From an uncultured Neokomagataea sp. (GTDB lineage: Bacteria; Pseudomonadota; Alphaproteobacteria; Acetobacterales; Acetobacteraceae), in NCBI RefSeq assembly GCF_946476835.1, contig NZ_CAMKWA010000001.1, positions 248,001-312,000 on the forward strand: 64,000 bases of DNA, given 5' to 3'. Positions 44,537-53,308 of the stretch are shown here, in pieces. Under the pieces are notes generated by a model. The model was not told where the DNA came from and made no database searches. It saw only the letters and a list, made by a program, of their open reading frames with translations. The position numbers were made by a program, and so were the translations under genes. Within the stretch, counting starts at the first letter, position 1, and every line of letters starts with the position of its first letter.

Positions 44537-45964
44537 ATGAGTGCATCTGATATGACTCCCCATAACGGTTCAGGCGCAGAAGAGATGCCCGTGACAGGCG
44601 CTCAAGAAGGGCCTCGCCCTGCGACGGACCCGTTTGCTCCTGGTGACACGCCGCTCGCGCTTTTGGAGTTCCATTCTCCAACGCAAGGCTATGTTAATCT
44701 GCCTGCAACAGCATCTGCACGTTATATGGTGTGGCTTGTTGCGTGCATGTTTTTGGCATGTTTGGTGGGGATGATTTGGTTCCCTATTAATCGTGTGGTT
44801 TCCACGACGGGCCGGTTAACATCGACGCAACCTACTATTTTGGTGCAGCCTTTAGAAACGTCCATCGTTAAGTCGATTGATGTGCATATTGGTGATTTCG
44901 TGCACAAAGGTGATGTGCTTGCGCATTTGGACCCGACCTTGACGGAAGCTGATATCGTCAATGTGCGGCAGCAAATGATTGCGTATCAGGCGGAAGCAGA
45001 CCGTTTGCGTGCGGAAGCGGATGGCCGTGATTATAAGCCCGATATGCATGTGCCGGCCTCAGTGGAACAGGCTGCGGCGTTTCAGCGTCGTCGTGCTGAA
45101 TACCGTGCGCGTATGGAAGACTATGATCAGCAAATTGCTGGTTTGCAGAGTGATCTTCAGGGGAGCCGTGCGAATGCTGCTATGTATGGCAGCAAAACGC
45201 ATCTCTTCTCAGAAGTGCTGAAAATGCGCCAACGAGAACAGGCTGATCAGGTTGGATCTCGTTTGTCGACGTTATCTGCACAAAGCGATCTGATGGAATC
45301 AGAGCGTGCGCAGATAACGTCTCAGCAGGAAGCAAATAGTGCTGACAGCAAGCTTGCGGCGACGCGGGCTGAGAAGGAAAGCTATTCTGCAAACTGGAAA
45401 GCGCAGATTTATACTTACTTGTCAGATGCGCAGCACCGTTTAGATGAGTATCGCAGTGAGTATCAGAAGGCTCATTTGCGTCAGGACTTAATTACACTGC
45501 GTGCGCCGGAAGATGGCATTGTGCTGACCCTTGCTAAGGTTTCAGTGGGTTCCGTTCTGCAGTCTGCACAGCCTTTCATCACGCTCGTCCCGACGGGAAC
45601 AGGGATTGAGATGGAAGCGGTTATGCAGGCGAATGACGCAGCCTTTGTGCAGGTTGGTAATCGTGCGCTCGTGAAGTTCGCAGCGTTCCCGTACACACAA
45701 TATGGCGGTGCGGAAGCCACGGTGCATGTGATCAGTGCGGATTCCTTTACGCCGGAGTCATCATCGTCTGATTCATCCACGCAAATGTTCTACCGTGTGC
45801 GTCTGCGTATTGATCGCTATACGTTGCATGGTCAGCCAGCATTTTTCCACCCAACACCGGGTATGCCTGCCTCGGCAGATATCAACGTTGGGAAACGTAC
45901 GATTATGCAGTACTTGTTTAATAGCCTCACACCGCTTCTCAGCAGTGGTATGAGAGAGCCCTAA
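44537..45964 (+). CDS. HlyD-family type I secretion adaptor
   Basis: 475-aa membrane-fusion protein bridging the ABC exporter and an outer-membrane channel. One membrane helix (YMVWLVACMFLACLVGMIWF, about residues 60-80) is followed by a lipoyl half (IVKSIDVHIGDFVHKGDVLAHLDPTL), a long coiled coil (about 130-310) with ADRLRAEADG and AEKESYSANWKAQ, the second lipoyl half LRAPEDGIVLTLAKVSVGSV and a beta-barrel domain. GAGGGAG ribosome-binding site, 4 bases after the ABC stop. It ends before a terminator-like hairpin. Confidence 0.93.
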   Translation: MSASDMTPHNGSGAEEMPVTGAQEGPRPATDPFAPGDTPLALLEFHSPTQGYVNLPATASARYMVWLVACMFLACLVGMIWFPINRVVSTTGRLTSTQPTILVQPLETSIVKSIDVHIGDFVHKGDVLAHLDPTLTEADIVNVRQQMIAYQAEADRLRAEADGRDYKPDMHVPASVEQAAAFQRRRAEYRARMEDYDQQIAGLQSDLQGSRANAAMYGSKTHLFSEVLKMRQREQADQVGSRLSTLSAQSDLMESERAQITSQQEANSADSKLAATRAEKESYSANWKAQIYTYLSDAQHRLDEYRSEYQKAHLRQDLITLRAPEDGIVLTLAKVSVGSVLQSAQPFITLVPTGTGIEMEAVMQANDAAFVQVGNRALVKFAAFPYTQYGGAEATVHVISADSFTPESSSSDSSTQMFYRVRLRIDRYTLHGQPAFFHPTPGMPASADINVGKRTIMQYLFNSLTPLLSSGMREP

Positions 45965-45977
45965 GACTTGAGTATGG

Positions 45978-46008
45978 GGACGTCCTTATTTCATTGAGGG
46001 CGTCCTTT
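45978..46008 (+). terminator. Terminator after the type I secretion pair
   Basis: A 9-bp stem with one G-T pair (45978-45986 with 45997-46005), a 10-base loop and a TTT tail lies 13 bases after the HlyD stop. Confidence 0.6.
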
Positions 46009-46033
46009 GTCGTTTCAGGTGAAATGAGTGTCC

Positions 46034-47800
46034 ATGTCTTTAAAGCAACGTTTTTCCGCTCTTTTGAACCCACAGGCAAAACTGGCACACGCGTTACAGC
46101 TTCTTGAAGGAAAGAGTGCTGTTCGTGGTGTTCAGCTCTTGGGGCAATTAGCGAAAGATGGAGTTGTAGAGGCGAAGTTTCGACTGGGCCGTATTTATCT
46201 TGATGGCCAGTCAGTGCCTCCGAGTCTGGAGGATGGTGCGCGGTGGATGCTTCAAGCTGCGGAAGCTGGGCATGTTGAAGCGGCTTTCATATTAGCGACG
46301 TTGTACACGGTTGGCCTGCCTGAAGGCTTTGAAATTCGTGCTGAGCGCGGCGCTCTGGATTTAAGCGTCCGCCCTGAGCAAGGGCCGCGTATTCCTGATT
46401 TTCATCAGGGTCGATATTGGGCGCATAAAGCAGCGGTAGAGCATTCGGCGGATGCTCAGGCTTTGCTGGGTTATATTCTAACTAATGGTCCAGAAGATTT
46501 AAGAGATCTTCCGCAAGCGCGTGAGTGGTATCAAAAATCGGCACAAGCTGGGTGTTCTCAAGGGCATTTGGGGCTGGCTTTTGCGCTGTTGAATGATGCC
46601 GAGACGGATGAAGAGCGCCAATATGCTGCTCGTCATTTTATAGAGGCGAGTAAAGGTGGTCTCGGCACGGCTTATGAGTTTTTAGGTCGCATGAGTGAGG
46701 CGGGGATTGGCCTGCCGCAGAGCATGAGCGCAGCTGCAGAGTATTATCGAAAAGGTGCTGAGCAGAATGTCCTGTACGCTCAGGCCCGTTATGGTTTGAT
46801 GCTGCTGGAAGGTGTTGGGGTTGACCAACATTATGGGCAAGCAGAGACGATGCTGCGCCGTGCTGCTCTTGGTGGTGATGCCGAAAGTGCCGCTGTTCTA
46901 GGTGATTTGAACGCGAATGGTGGTGATCTACCGCCGAATATGATGGAAGCTGCGAAGTGGTATCGCCTCGCAGCGGAGCAAAAGCATCCTGGAGCAGCGC
47001 GGGCTTTAGGGCTTTTGTATTTAACGGGCAATGGTGTTCACAGAGATGCTGATGTTGCGGCTCATTGGTTCAAGGTAGCATCTGAATCTGGGGATGCGCA
47101 GGCGGACGCTGATTTAGGGAATCTTATTTTAACGGGGGCAGTTGCAACGGCTTCTGAAAAAGAGGCGCTGCGGCAGCGCTTTGAGCGTGCCGCTGAGAAA
47201 GGTGACCTGGTTGGCGCGTTTAATTTGGGTGTGTGTTACGCAGAAGGTGTTGGTCATACGGCCGATAGTCGTGAGGCGGCGCGGTGGATGCAACGTGCAG
47301 CAGATGGCGTTGTAAATGCCCAATATTGGTATGGACGAATGCTCTTGGACGGACGGGGTGTTGCTGTTGATCCGACGCAGGCGCTGTATTGGATGGAAAA
47401 AGCAGCTGATGCGGGTATGGCAGAGGCCCAAGCGGCTGTTGGTCAATTGCTTGTAACAGGCCAGATTAATAACCGTAAGGATCATGCGAAAGCCTTGACG
47501 TTATACGCGGCTGCGGCGGAAAGCGGCAATGTTGATGCGATGTTCTCTTTAGCTGCCATGTTGGGCGGTGGGCATGAAGTGCCGGAGAACCGGCCTGAAG
47601 CCCAGAAGTGGTTCCGTAAAGCGGCACAGCGTGGCAATGGTCTGGCGCAGTTAATGCTGGGGCGTTATTTGGTGCGGGGTCTCGGCGGTGTGCATGACCC
47701 CGTGGAAGGGCGCACGTGGTTAGAGCGTGCTGTGGCGCAGGGGGTCGATGGTGCAGAGCAAGAGTTGGCAGCTTGTGATGCTGCTCATGCTCTCGGTTGA
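46034..47800 (+). CDS. Sel1-repeat (tetratricopeptide-like) protein
   Basis: 588 aa built of many Sel1-like repeats of about 36 residues, e.g. AKFRLGRIYLDGQSVPPSLEDGARWM, ARYGLMLLEGVGVDQHYGQAETML and AQYWYGRMLLDGRGVAVDPTQALYWM. Such proteins are scaffolds for protein complexes. No signal peptide or membrane helix is evident, so it is probably cytoplasmic. It sits between the type I secretion pair and a glycosyltransferase, 23 bases from the latter. An assembly or chaperone role for the locus is inference. ATG at 46034 preferred over GTG at 46028. Confidence 0.88.
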   Translation: MSLKQRFSALLNPQAKLAHALQLLEGKSAVRGVQLLGQLAKDGVVEAKFRLGRIYLDGQSVPPSLEDGARWMLQAAEAGHVEAAFILATLYTVGLPEGFEIRAERGALDLSVRPEQGPRIPDFHQGRYWAHKAAVEHSADAQALLGYILTNGPEDLRDLPQAREWYQKSAQAGCSQGHLGLAFALLNDAETDEERQYAARHFIEASKGGLGTAYEFLGRMSEAGIGLPQSMSAAAEYYRKGAEQNVLYAQARYGLMLLEGVGVDQHYGQAETMLRRAALGGDAESAAVLGDLNANGGDLPPNMMEAAKWYRLAAEQKHPGAARALGLLYLTGNGVHRDADVAAHWFKVASESGDAQADADLGNLILTGAVATASEKEALRQRFERAAEKGDLVGAFNLGVCYAEGVGHTADSREAARWMQRAADGVVNAQYWYGRMLLDGRGVAVDPTQALYWMEKAADAGMAEAQAAVGQLLVTGQINNRKDHAKALTLYAAAAESGNVDAMFSLAAMLGGGHEVPENRPEAQKWFRKAAQRGNGLAQLMLGRYLVRGLGGVHDPVEGRTWLERAVAQGVDGAEQELAACDAAHALG

Positions 47801-47823
47801 TCGTCTGTATGTTTTTTTGACAC

Positions 47824-50805
47824 GTGTCTGATGATTCAAAAGTGGTGACAGAGACTGACCGTGCGGGGGCCGGTTACGCAGGGTATGGGAATGTAATTAC
47901 GGAAGCGGACCGTGCGTTATGGCGCAAGGTCTATGAAGAGCGGGCGCAGGAAGCGTTTCAGCGTGGTGAGCGTGCTTTAGAGCAAAATGATGTTTTGGCT
48001 GCACGCTTCTGGTTAGAGCGTGCAGGGCGGATGGCGCGTGTTAGCCCTAATATCACGTGGGCTTTGGCTCTTGTGGATATGCGGATGGGTCATTTTGACG
48101 CTGCACTGCATAAAATGAGTGACTTGCAAGAACGCTTCCGCTTGCGGGAGGCTGCTTTTCTTGCCGTTGTGTGTTTGGTGCGATTGCAGCGGTGGGACGA
48201 GGCGTTACAGCGATTGCGTCAGGCGTTATCCGTATCGGTTATTATGCCGGATCTTCATGTTATTGCGGATCATGTGGTGCGGGCGGCGCAAAAGCCTGGG
48301 TGGTGCTTTGCGTCCAATGCGGGGCATGTGCACGTGGTCGCTGAAGGGCGTGTGACCGTTGCGCTCGATGGTCAGTGTGTGAGCGTTGGTCGGTCAGGGC
48401 AGCATCAATTACCGGCTGGGTGGGGGAAGGCGCGCCAGATTACGGTGAAGGTGCGTGGGCGTCATGTGGTTGGTAGTCCGATTGACGTTGCTTCTTTGAC
48501 GCGTTTTGAGTCTTTGTTGACAGCAGACGCGGATGGTTTGTGCGGTTGGGCGTGGTTTCCTGCTGAGCCGGAGCATGATCCTCAACTGCGTTTGTGGAAT
48601 GGCACTGTTTGTCCAGCTACTGAGAATGCGCGTACGATTGAGAGTGATGTACCGTTAGCCCGTCCGCGTGCGTTTCGTGTACCTTTGCCGCCGGGGGGAG
48701 AGGGCGCGGCAACGTTATTGGCTGTTTATGATGATCATGGGCGACCGCTGACGGGATCACCGATTCGCGCAGATATTGGGGCACTATTGGCAGGAGCGGT
48801 AGAGAGCCTGTCGCCGGATATACAGCCTTTCCCGGTGCAGGCATGTACCGAGACTGAAGTGACGCACTCTTCCGGTAAGAAGGTGGTGACGGCGCAAGGA
48901 TGTTGTGTCGTGATCCCGGTGTACCGAGATTATAGCGTTACGCGGGACTGTCTTGAAAGTGTATTGGCGACCATCCCTGCGCACACGCGTGTGATTGTGG
49001 TGGATGATGCGACACCGGAAAAAAAATTAGCATTGGCTTTAGATGCGTATGCTGAACAAGGGCGTATTGAGCTTGTTCGTCTAGAGCAGAATCGGGGTTT
49101 TCCGGTTGCTGTGAATATGGGACTGGCGCGCGCTGTCGGGTTTGATGTTGTTTTATTGAACAGTGACACGGTTGTGCCACCCGGATGGTTGGAGCGTTTG
49201 CTGCGCCGACTGCATGTTCCGGGTGTGGGTACGGTGACCCCGTTTAGTAATGATGCCAGTATTTTTTCATATCCGTCCGTTGATGAGCGTAACTCCGTAC
49301 CCTCTGTGCGTGAGGCGCTGCGGTATGATCGGTTATGCCAAGACTTATTTCATGACGAGGGAGCGGCAGAGAGCGCGCCGACGGCGAATGGGTTTTGTAT
49401 GGCCATCTCCGCGGAGTGTTTGCAGGAGGTTGGGTTCCTGCGTGAAGATGTTTTCTCGCAGGGCTATGGTGAAGAAAATGATTTTTGCCTGAGGGCGCAT
49501 CGGCTGGGTTTTACGCACCGTATCGCACCTGATGTGTATGTTCTCCATCGGGGCTCTGTTTCTTTTGGGGCTGGGAAGCGCTGGCTTATGGCGCGTAATT
49601 TGGAGATTCTGAACGCTTTACATCCCGGTTATGATGCATGCGTTGCAGAGTTTCAAAAGCGTGATCCTTTCCGTGTTTTGCGGCGGCGTTTGGATCAAAT
49701 GCGGTTGAAACGTGATGTCTCAGCACGTGGGCCAGCTGTAGCCATGATTGTTCATGCTGGTGGTGGTGGCGTAGAGCGCGTGGTCCGTGAACGTGCAGCG
49801 GCTTTTGAACGTCAGGGGCAGGCAGCTTATGTGTTGCGTCCGCTGGAGAGGGGCTGTCATGTCACGCGGCCTGAAGCTGGTGGTAATACGAAAAAAATTG
49901 AATTGTTTAACTTTGTGTTTGATTTGCCTGATGAAGAATCTGCTTTGGTTGCAGCATTGTCAGCACTCGGTATTCGGCACATTGAATGGCATCAATTAAT
50001 TGGGCACGCAGAGTGTATCCGAACGCTACATCAATCGTTGGGTGTTCCTTATGATGTGTTTGTGCATGACCATGTGTGGTTTTGCCCGCGTGTTTCTTTA
50101 TTGGATGGGCATGGTCGATATTGTGGGGAACCCGATGTTTCTGGGTGTGAGAAATGCGTGTCGCGTTGGGGTGGTGTTTTAAATGAGGGCCTCTCGATAG
50201 AGGCGCGTATTGCCCGTTCTCAGCGTGAATTTTTTGCGGCAAGACGGTGCATTACACCATCAAGGGATACTGCGCAGCGCTTTAGGCGCCATTTTCCAGC
50301 GACGTCTTTTGATGTGGAAGAACTAGAAGATGATGATTTCCCGACGTCGCTTGGTCAGTGCAGTGGGACTGTAACGGTGCAAGGGCGGCCTGTACGGTTA
50401 TGCGTGGTTGGTGGGATTGGGCAGTGGAAGGGCTATCAGGTTTTGTTAAGCATGGCCCGTGATATCAGGGCACATTCATTACCTATAGAGATAATACTTA
50501 TTGGTCATACGCCTAATGATAATGAATTAATGGATGCCGGTGTGATTATTACAGGCGAGTATAAGGAAGGTGAAGCGCACGAACTTATTGAAAGATATAA
50601 TCCAGATGTAGGATTTATCCCCTCTATTGCTCCTGAAACTTGGTGCTATACATTGAGCGTTTTATGGAAAGCGGGTTTGGAGGTGATGTGTTTTGACATT
50701 GGTGCACAAGCTGAGAGAGTGAAGGAACGAAATGGGATTATTCTGCCACTTGGTGCATCTTCATTACAGCTTTTGCGTTTTATTTTACTACGTTGGTATC
50801 GATAA
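47824..50805 (+). CDS. Multidomain glycosyltransferase (GT2 plus GT4-like)
   Basis: 993-aa protein, GTG start. Residues about 30-150 are helical (TPR-like). Residues 160-330 are beta-rich accessory modules; one begins GLCGWAWFPAEPEHDPQL. Residues about 358-600 form a GT2 domain (VVIPVYRDYSVTRDCLESVL, IVVDDATPEKK, VLLNSDTVVPPGWLERLL). Residues about 640-985 look GT4-like (VAMIVHAGGGGVERVVRERA; then CVVGGIGQWKGYQVLL and FIPSIAPETWCYTLSVLWKAG with the family Glu). Two catalytic domains suggest two successive sugar additions. Acceptor unknown; secretion-linked glycosylation or surface glycan synthesis are both possible. Confidence 0.87.
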   Translation: MSDDSKVVTETDRAGAGYAGYGNVITEADRALWRKVYEERAQEAFQRGERALEQNDVLAARFWLERAGRMARVSPNITWALALVDMRMGHFDAALHKMSDLQERFRLREAAFLAVVCLVRLQRWDEALQRLRQALSVSVIMPDLHVIADHVVRAAQKPGWCFASNAGHVHVVAEGRVTVALDGQCVSVGRSGQHQLPAGWGKARQITVKVRGRHVVGSPIDVASLTRFESLLTADADGLCGWAWFPAEPEHDPQLRLWNGTVCPATENARTIESDVPLARPRAFRVPLPPGGEGAATLLAVYDDHGRPLTGSPIRADIGALLAGAVESLSPDIQPFPVQACTETEVTHSSGKKVVTAQGCCVVIPVYRDYSVTRDCLESVLATIPAHTRVIVVDDATPEKKLALALDAYAEQGRIELVRLEQNRGFPVAVNMGLARAVGFDVVLLNSDTVVPPGWLERLLRRLHVPGVGTVTPFSNDASIFSYPSVDERNSVPSVREALRYDRLCQDLFHDEGAAESAPTANGFCMAISAECLQEVGFLREDVFSQGYGEENDFCLRAHRLGFTHRIAPDVYVLHRGSVSFGAGKRWLMARNLEILNALHPGYDACVAEFQKRDPFRVLRRRLDQMRLKRDVSARGPAVAMIVHAGGGGVERVVRERAAAFERQGQAAYVLRPLERGCHVTRPEAGGNTKKIELFNFVFDLPDEESALVAALSALGIRHIEWHQLIGHAECIRTLHQSLGVPYDVFVHDHVWFCPRVSLLDGHGRYCGEPDVSGCEKCVSRWGGVLNEGLSIEARIARSQREFFAARRCITPSRDTAQRFRRHFPATSFDVEELEDDDFPTSLGQCSGTVTVQGRPVRLCVVGGIGQWKGYQVLLSMARDIRAHSLPIEIILIGHTPNDNELMDAGVIITGEYKEGEAHELIERYNPDVGFIPSIAPETWCYTLSVLWKAGLEVMCFDIGAQAERVKERNGIILPLGASSLQLLRFILLRWYR

Positions 50806-51001
50806 GTTTGAAGAGAATGGGTTTACCTGTTTGTAAAGACAGTTAGACTAGGGTGGGTGAACATGAAGGTTTCATTTTCTGAAGAGATACATTTCTTCAA
50901 AGGTGAAATATTTCATGAGCGTCTACCGCTCTTGGCTTTTGGTTTGGCTGCTTGAGTTCCGTAATGACGCCCGGATGTGTGGGACCTATTGGGAGTAAAG
51001 A
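50806..51001. other. Intergenic stretch before the ChW-like gene
   Basis: 196 bases. Only a short frame is visible (ATG 50863, stop 50953-50955, 30 codons, MKVSFSEEIHFFKGEIF...) with a weak GGGTGGG ribosome-binding site; I cannot support it as a gene. A promoter for the next gene is likely here, but I see no clear boxes. Confidence 0.3.
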
Positions 51002-51916
51002 ATGACAAACTCTGAAGAAACACCTGGGCAAAATCGGGTGATTGACCTGAAAGCCAGCGCTCGTTTGATGGTGCTGGATGCAGGTGTGTTTTGTATTTTC
51101 CATCCTCCTGGGCAAGCCGATTCGGGCCCAAGTGGTTTGCCGGGTGTGCGTATTTCGCGTGCCCCAGCGACACCTGCAGGCCTAGTAAGCATTAGCACGT
51201 TCGATGAAGACGGCTGGATTGGTGGCAGCAAAGGTGCTGCACTCGTGCGGGTTCTGCGTGGCCCAGCCCCTGTTTTGGTGACAACATACCAAGATCCAAG
51301 CAGTGAAATTGGGGCGCCTCAGTTGCAGGTGGTGCAGTTGGCTGGCCCAACGGCTGCAGCGGCACCCGCTGCAACAGACGTCACGCCAGAGCAGGCCGCA
51401 GCGCCATCAGCGCAGAGCTTAGAAATCTCAGCCCATGTTCAGCGCCGTGGTGATGTTGGTGGTGTTATTGGTGAGTGGATGGGTACACCAGAAAGCCAAA
51501 CGTGGATCGAAGGGTTTGCGGTTGCTCCAGTCGATAAAATCCCAGCAGCTGATATTGAATATCAAGCGGTCCTAGGAAAAGGTTGGCTTTCTCCTTGGGC
51601 GGAAGGTGGTCAATATTGCGGTTCACGCGGTATGGCTCTGCCGATTTTGGGGCTACGTGTACGTCTGAAAAATGAATCGGCCGAGACGCATGAAGTGCGT
51701 CTGACAGCAACGTTTACAGATGGTACTCGTTTGGGGCCGGTTGATGGTTCTACAGCACTTGAGGCGGAGAGCTTAGCGCCTCTGGAGGCATTTTTGCTGG
51801 AAGTCATTCCATCAAAATCAGCCTCAAAAAAGAGTGCAAGTGAAGCTTCTGAGGAAACGTCTGTGAAAAAGCCGCGTGCTTCTGGACGGCGCAAAGCAGC
51901 TTCAAGCAAGTCATGA
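51002..51916 (+). CDS. Unknown protein with ChW-like tryptophan modules and basic tail
   Basis: 304 aa, not recognised as a named family. After an N-terminal domain (residues 1-105) and an Ala/Pro/Gln linker (106-138), residues about 139-222 hold two modules like clostridial hydrophobic-W (ChW) repeats: LEISAHVQRRG..GEWMGT..TWIEGFAV and IEYQAVLGKGWLSPW..GSRG..LPILGLRVRL. Residues 271-304 are a Lys/Ser/Ala tail (SKSASKKSASEAS...). No signal peptide. It lies inside a run of glycosyltransferases; a carbohydrate- or surface-binding role is a guess. It ends before a strong hairpin. Confidence 0.7.
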   Translation: MTNSEETPGQNRVIDLKASARLMVLDAGVFCIFHPPGQADSGPSGLPGVRISRAPATPAGLVSISTFDEDGWIGGSKGAALVRVLRGPAPVLVTTYQDPSSEIGAPQLQVVQLAGPTAAAAPAATDVTPEQAAAPSAQSLEISAHVQRRGDVGGVIGEWMGTPESQTWIEGFAVAPVDKIPAADIEYQAVLGKGWLSPWAEGGQYCGSRGMALPILGLRVRLKNESAETHEVRLTATFTDGTRLGPVDGSTALEAESLAPLEAFLLEVIPSKSASKKSASEASEETSVKKPRASGRRKAASSKS

Positions 51917-51922
51917 GTTGTT

Positions 51923-51958
51923 CCCCCAGCGTGGCTTTTGAGGAGTTCACGCTGGGGG
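51923..51958 (+). terminator. Strong hairpin after the ChW-like gene
   Basis: An 11-bp perfect stem (CCCCCAGCGTG at 51923-51933 with its complement at 51948-51958) and 14-base loop begins 6 bases after the stop. No clear T-run follows. Confidence 0.6.
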
Positions 51959-52022
51959 GTTATAATGTGCGGTCCTGTATGAAGAGGCAGGTCGCTGGCT
52001 GTTTCTCGGTCAGGACATTTAC

Positions 52023-53261
52023 GTGCGGTATCTTTTTGTTCATCAGAACTTTCCGGGACAGTTCTCACATTTTGCTCGTCATTTAAGTGCTCAAGGTGGG
52101 CACGAGATTGTCTTTCTTTCCGAAGCAAATGCGGGTGATATTCCTGGCGTACGGCGGGTTATTTACCGTACGGAGCGTGAGCCAGCAGAGGCGACGCACC
52201 CATACTTACATGAATTTGAACGCGGTTTATTACGGGCTGAGGCTGTCGCGCGTTCTGCAAGAACCCTGAAAAGCCTTGGTTATGTGCCTGATATTATTAT
52301 CGGTCATCATGGTTGGGGAGAGTTGCTCAATCTTGTGGATGTTTTTCCAGAGACCCCTATCTTAGGGTATCTGGAGTTCTTTTATCACTCTGATCGGAAT
52401 GACGTTGGGTTTGATCCTGAGTTTCCGTCGAGTGCAGATTTACCGTCTCTCGTACGCATTAAAAATTCGATTAATCTACAGGCTTTGAATTTGCCGAATA
52501 GCGTAGGGCAGACGCCTACGGTCTTTCAGAAGCAGACCTATCCGGAGTGGGCACAGTCAAAAATGGCTTTGCTGCATGAAGGAGTAGATTTGGAGGCATG
52601 TAAGCGTGATGGGCGCCTTAGAAACCGTCATTTGACTATTGGTGGCGTGCACATTGCTCCTAAAGAGTCTGTAGTGACGTATGTTGCGCGGAATTTAGAG
52701 CCTTATCGTGGTTTCCATGTTTTCATGCGCGCTTTGCCACACATACAGGCGCAGTGCCCTGATGCACGTATTATTCTGATCGGTGGGGATGGAGTGAGCT
52801 ATGGTAATCCACCGCCGCATGGGGGCAATTGGCGTGGGCATATGCTGGCGGAACTGTCGGGTCAGATTAATTTAGACAAGGTTCATTTTGTTGGGCATGT
52901 CCCGCATGATGACTTTAGGACGCTGATTCAGCGCTCTGATGCGCATGTTTATCTGACATATCCGTTTGTTGCTTCATGGTCACTACGGGAAGCTATGGCT
53001 GCATCCTGCCCGATTATTGGTAGTGATACGGCACCTGTCCGTGAGTTCATTGAAGACGGGGTGACGGGGCGCTTAGTGCCATGTTTAGAGCCTGAGCAGA
53101 TAGCTGGTGCAGTGGTAGAGGTTTTAGAGGATCGGACATTAGCGCGTCGTTTAGGGACTGCTGCTCGTCGTTATGCCGAAAAAGAGCTCTCTATGGATCA
53201 TTACCTCACACGTTATGAGGCATTGGTGCAGGATGTTTTGGCAGGAAAACGCACGTTCTAA
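52023..53261 (+). CDS. Glycosyltransferase family 4 protein
   Basis: 412 aa, GTG start (MRYLFVHQNFPGQFSHFARHL). The N-terminal domain matches the Glyco_trans_4-like type seen with HQNFPGQF, then IIGHHGWGELLNLVDVFP and GYLEFFYH. The C-terminal GT-B domain has VVTYVARNLEPYRGFHVFMRAL, IILIGGDGVSYG, then EAMAASCPIIGSD and GRLVPC. This enzyme type is common in alphaproteobacterial exopolysaccharide and glycosylation loci. Convergent with the GT32-like gene and separated from it by a hairpin. Confidence 0.92.
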   Translation: MRYLFVHQNFPGQFSHFARHLSAQGGHEIVFLSEANAGDIPGVRRVIYRTEREPAEATHPYLHEFERGLLRAEAVARSARTLKSLGYVPDIIIGHHGWGELLNLVDVFPETPILGYLEFFYHSDRNDVGFDPEFPSSADLPSLVRIKNSINLQALNLPNSVGQTPTVFQKQTYPEWAQSKMALLHEGVDLEACKRDGRLRNRHLTIGGVHIAPKESVVTYVARNLEPYRGFHVFMRALPHIQAQCPDARIILIGGDGVSYGNPPPHGGNWRGHMLAELSGQINLDKVHFVGHVPHDDFRTLIQRSDAHVYLTYPFVASWSLREAMAASCPIIGSDTAPVREFIEDGVTGRLVPCLEPEQIAGAVVEVLEDRTLARRLGTAARRYAEKELSMDHYLTRYEALVQDVLAGKRTF

Positions 53262-53267
53262 ACGTGT

Positions 53268-53299
53268 TATCACGGCCCTATTATAAAAGGGCCGTGATA
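53268..53299. terminator. Hairpin between convergent glycosyltransferase genes
   Basis: A 12-bp perfect stem (53268-53279 with 53288-53299), loop ATTATAAA, lying between the stop codons of the GT4 and GT32-like genes. Core TCACGGCCC; no T-run on either side. Confidence 0.6.
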
Positions 53300-53308
53300 G
53301 GGGCATGG

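Noticed and set aside
50863..50955. 30-codon frame before the ChW-like gene
   Set aside because: Weak ribosome-binding site and no way to judge conservation from sequence alone; noted under the intergenic entry only.
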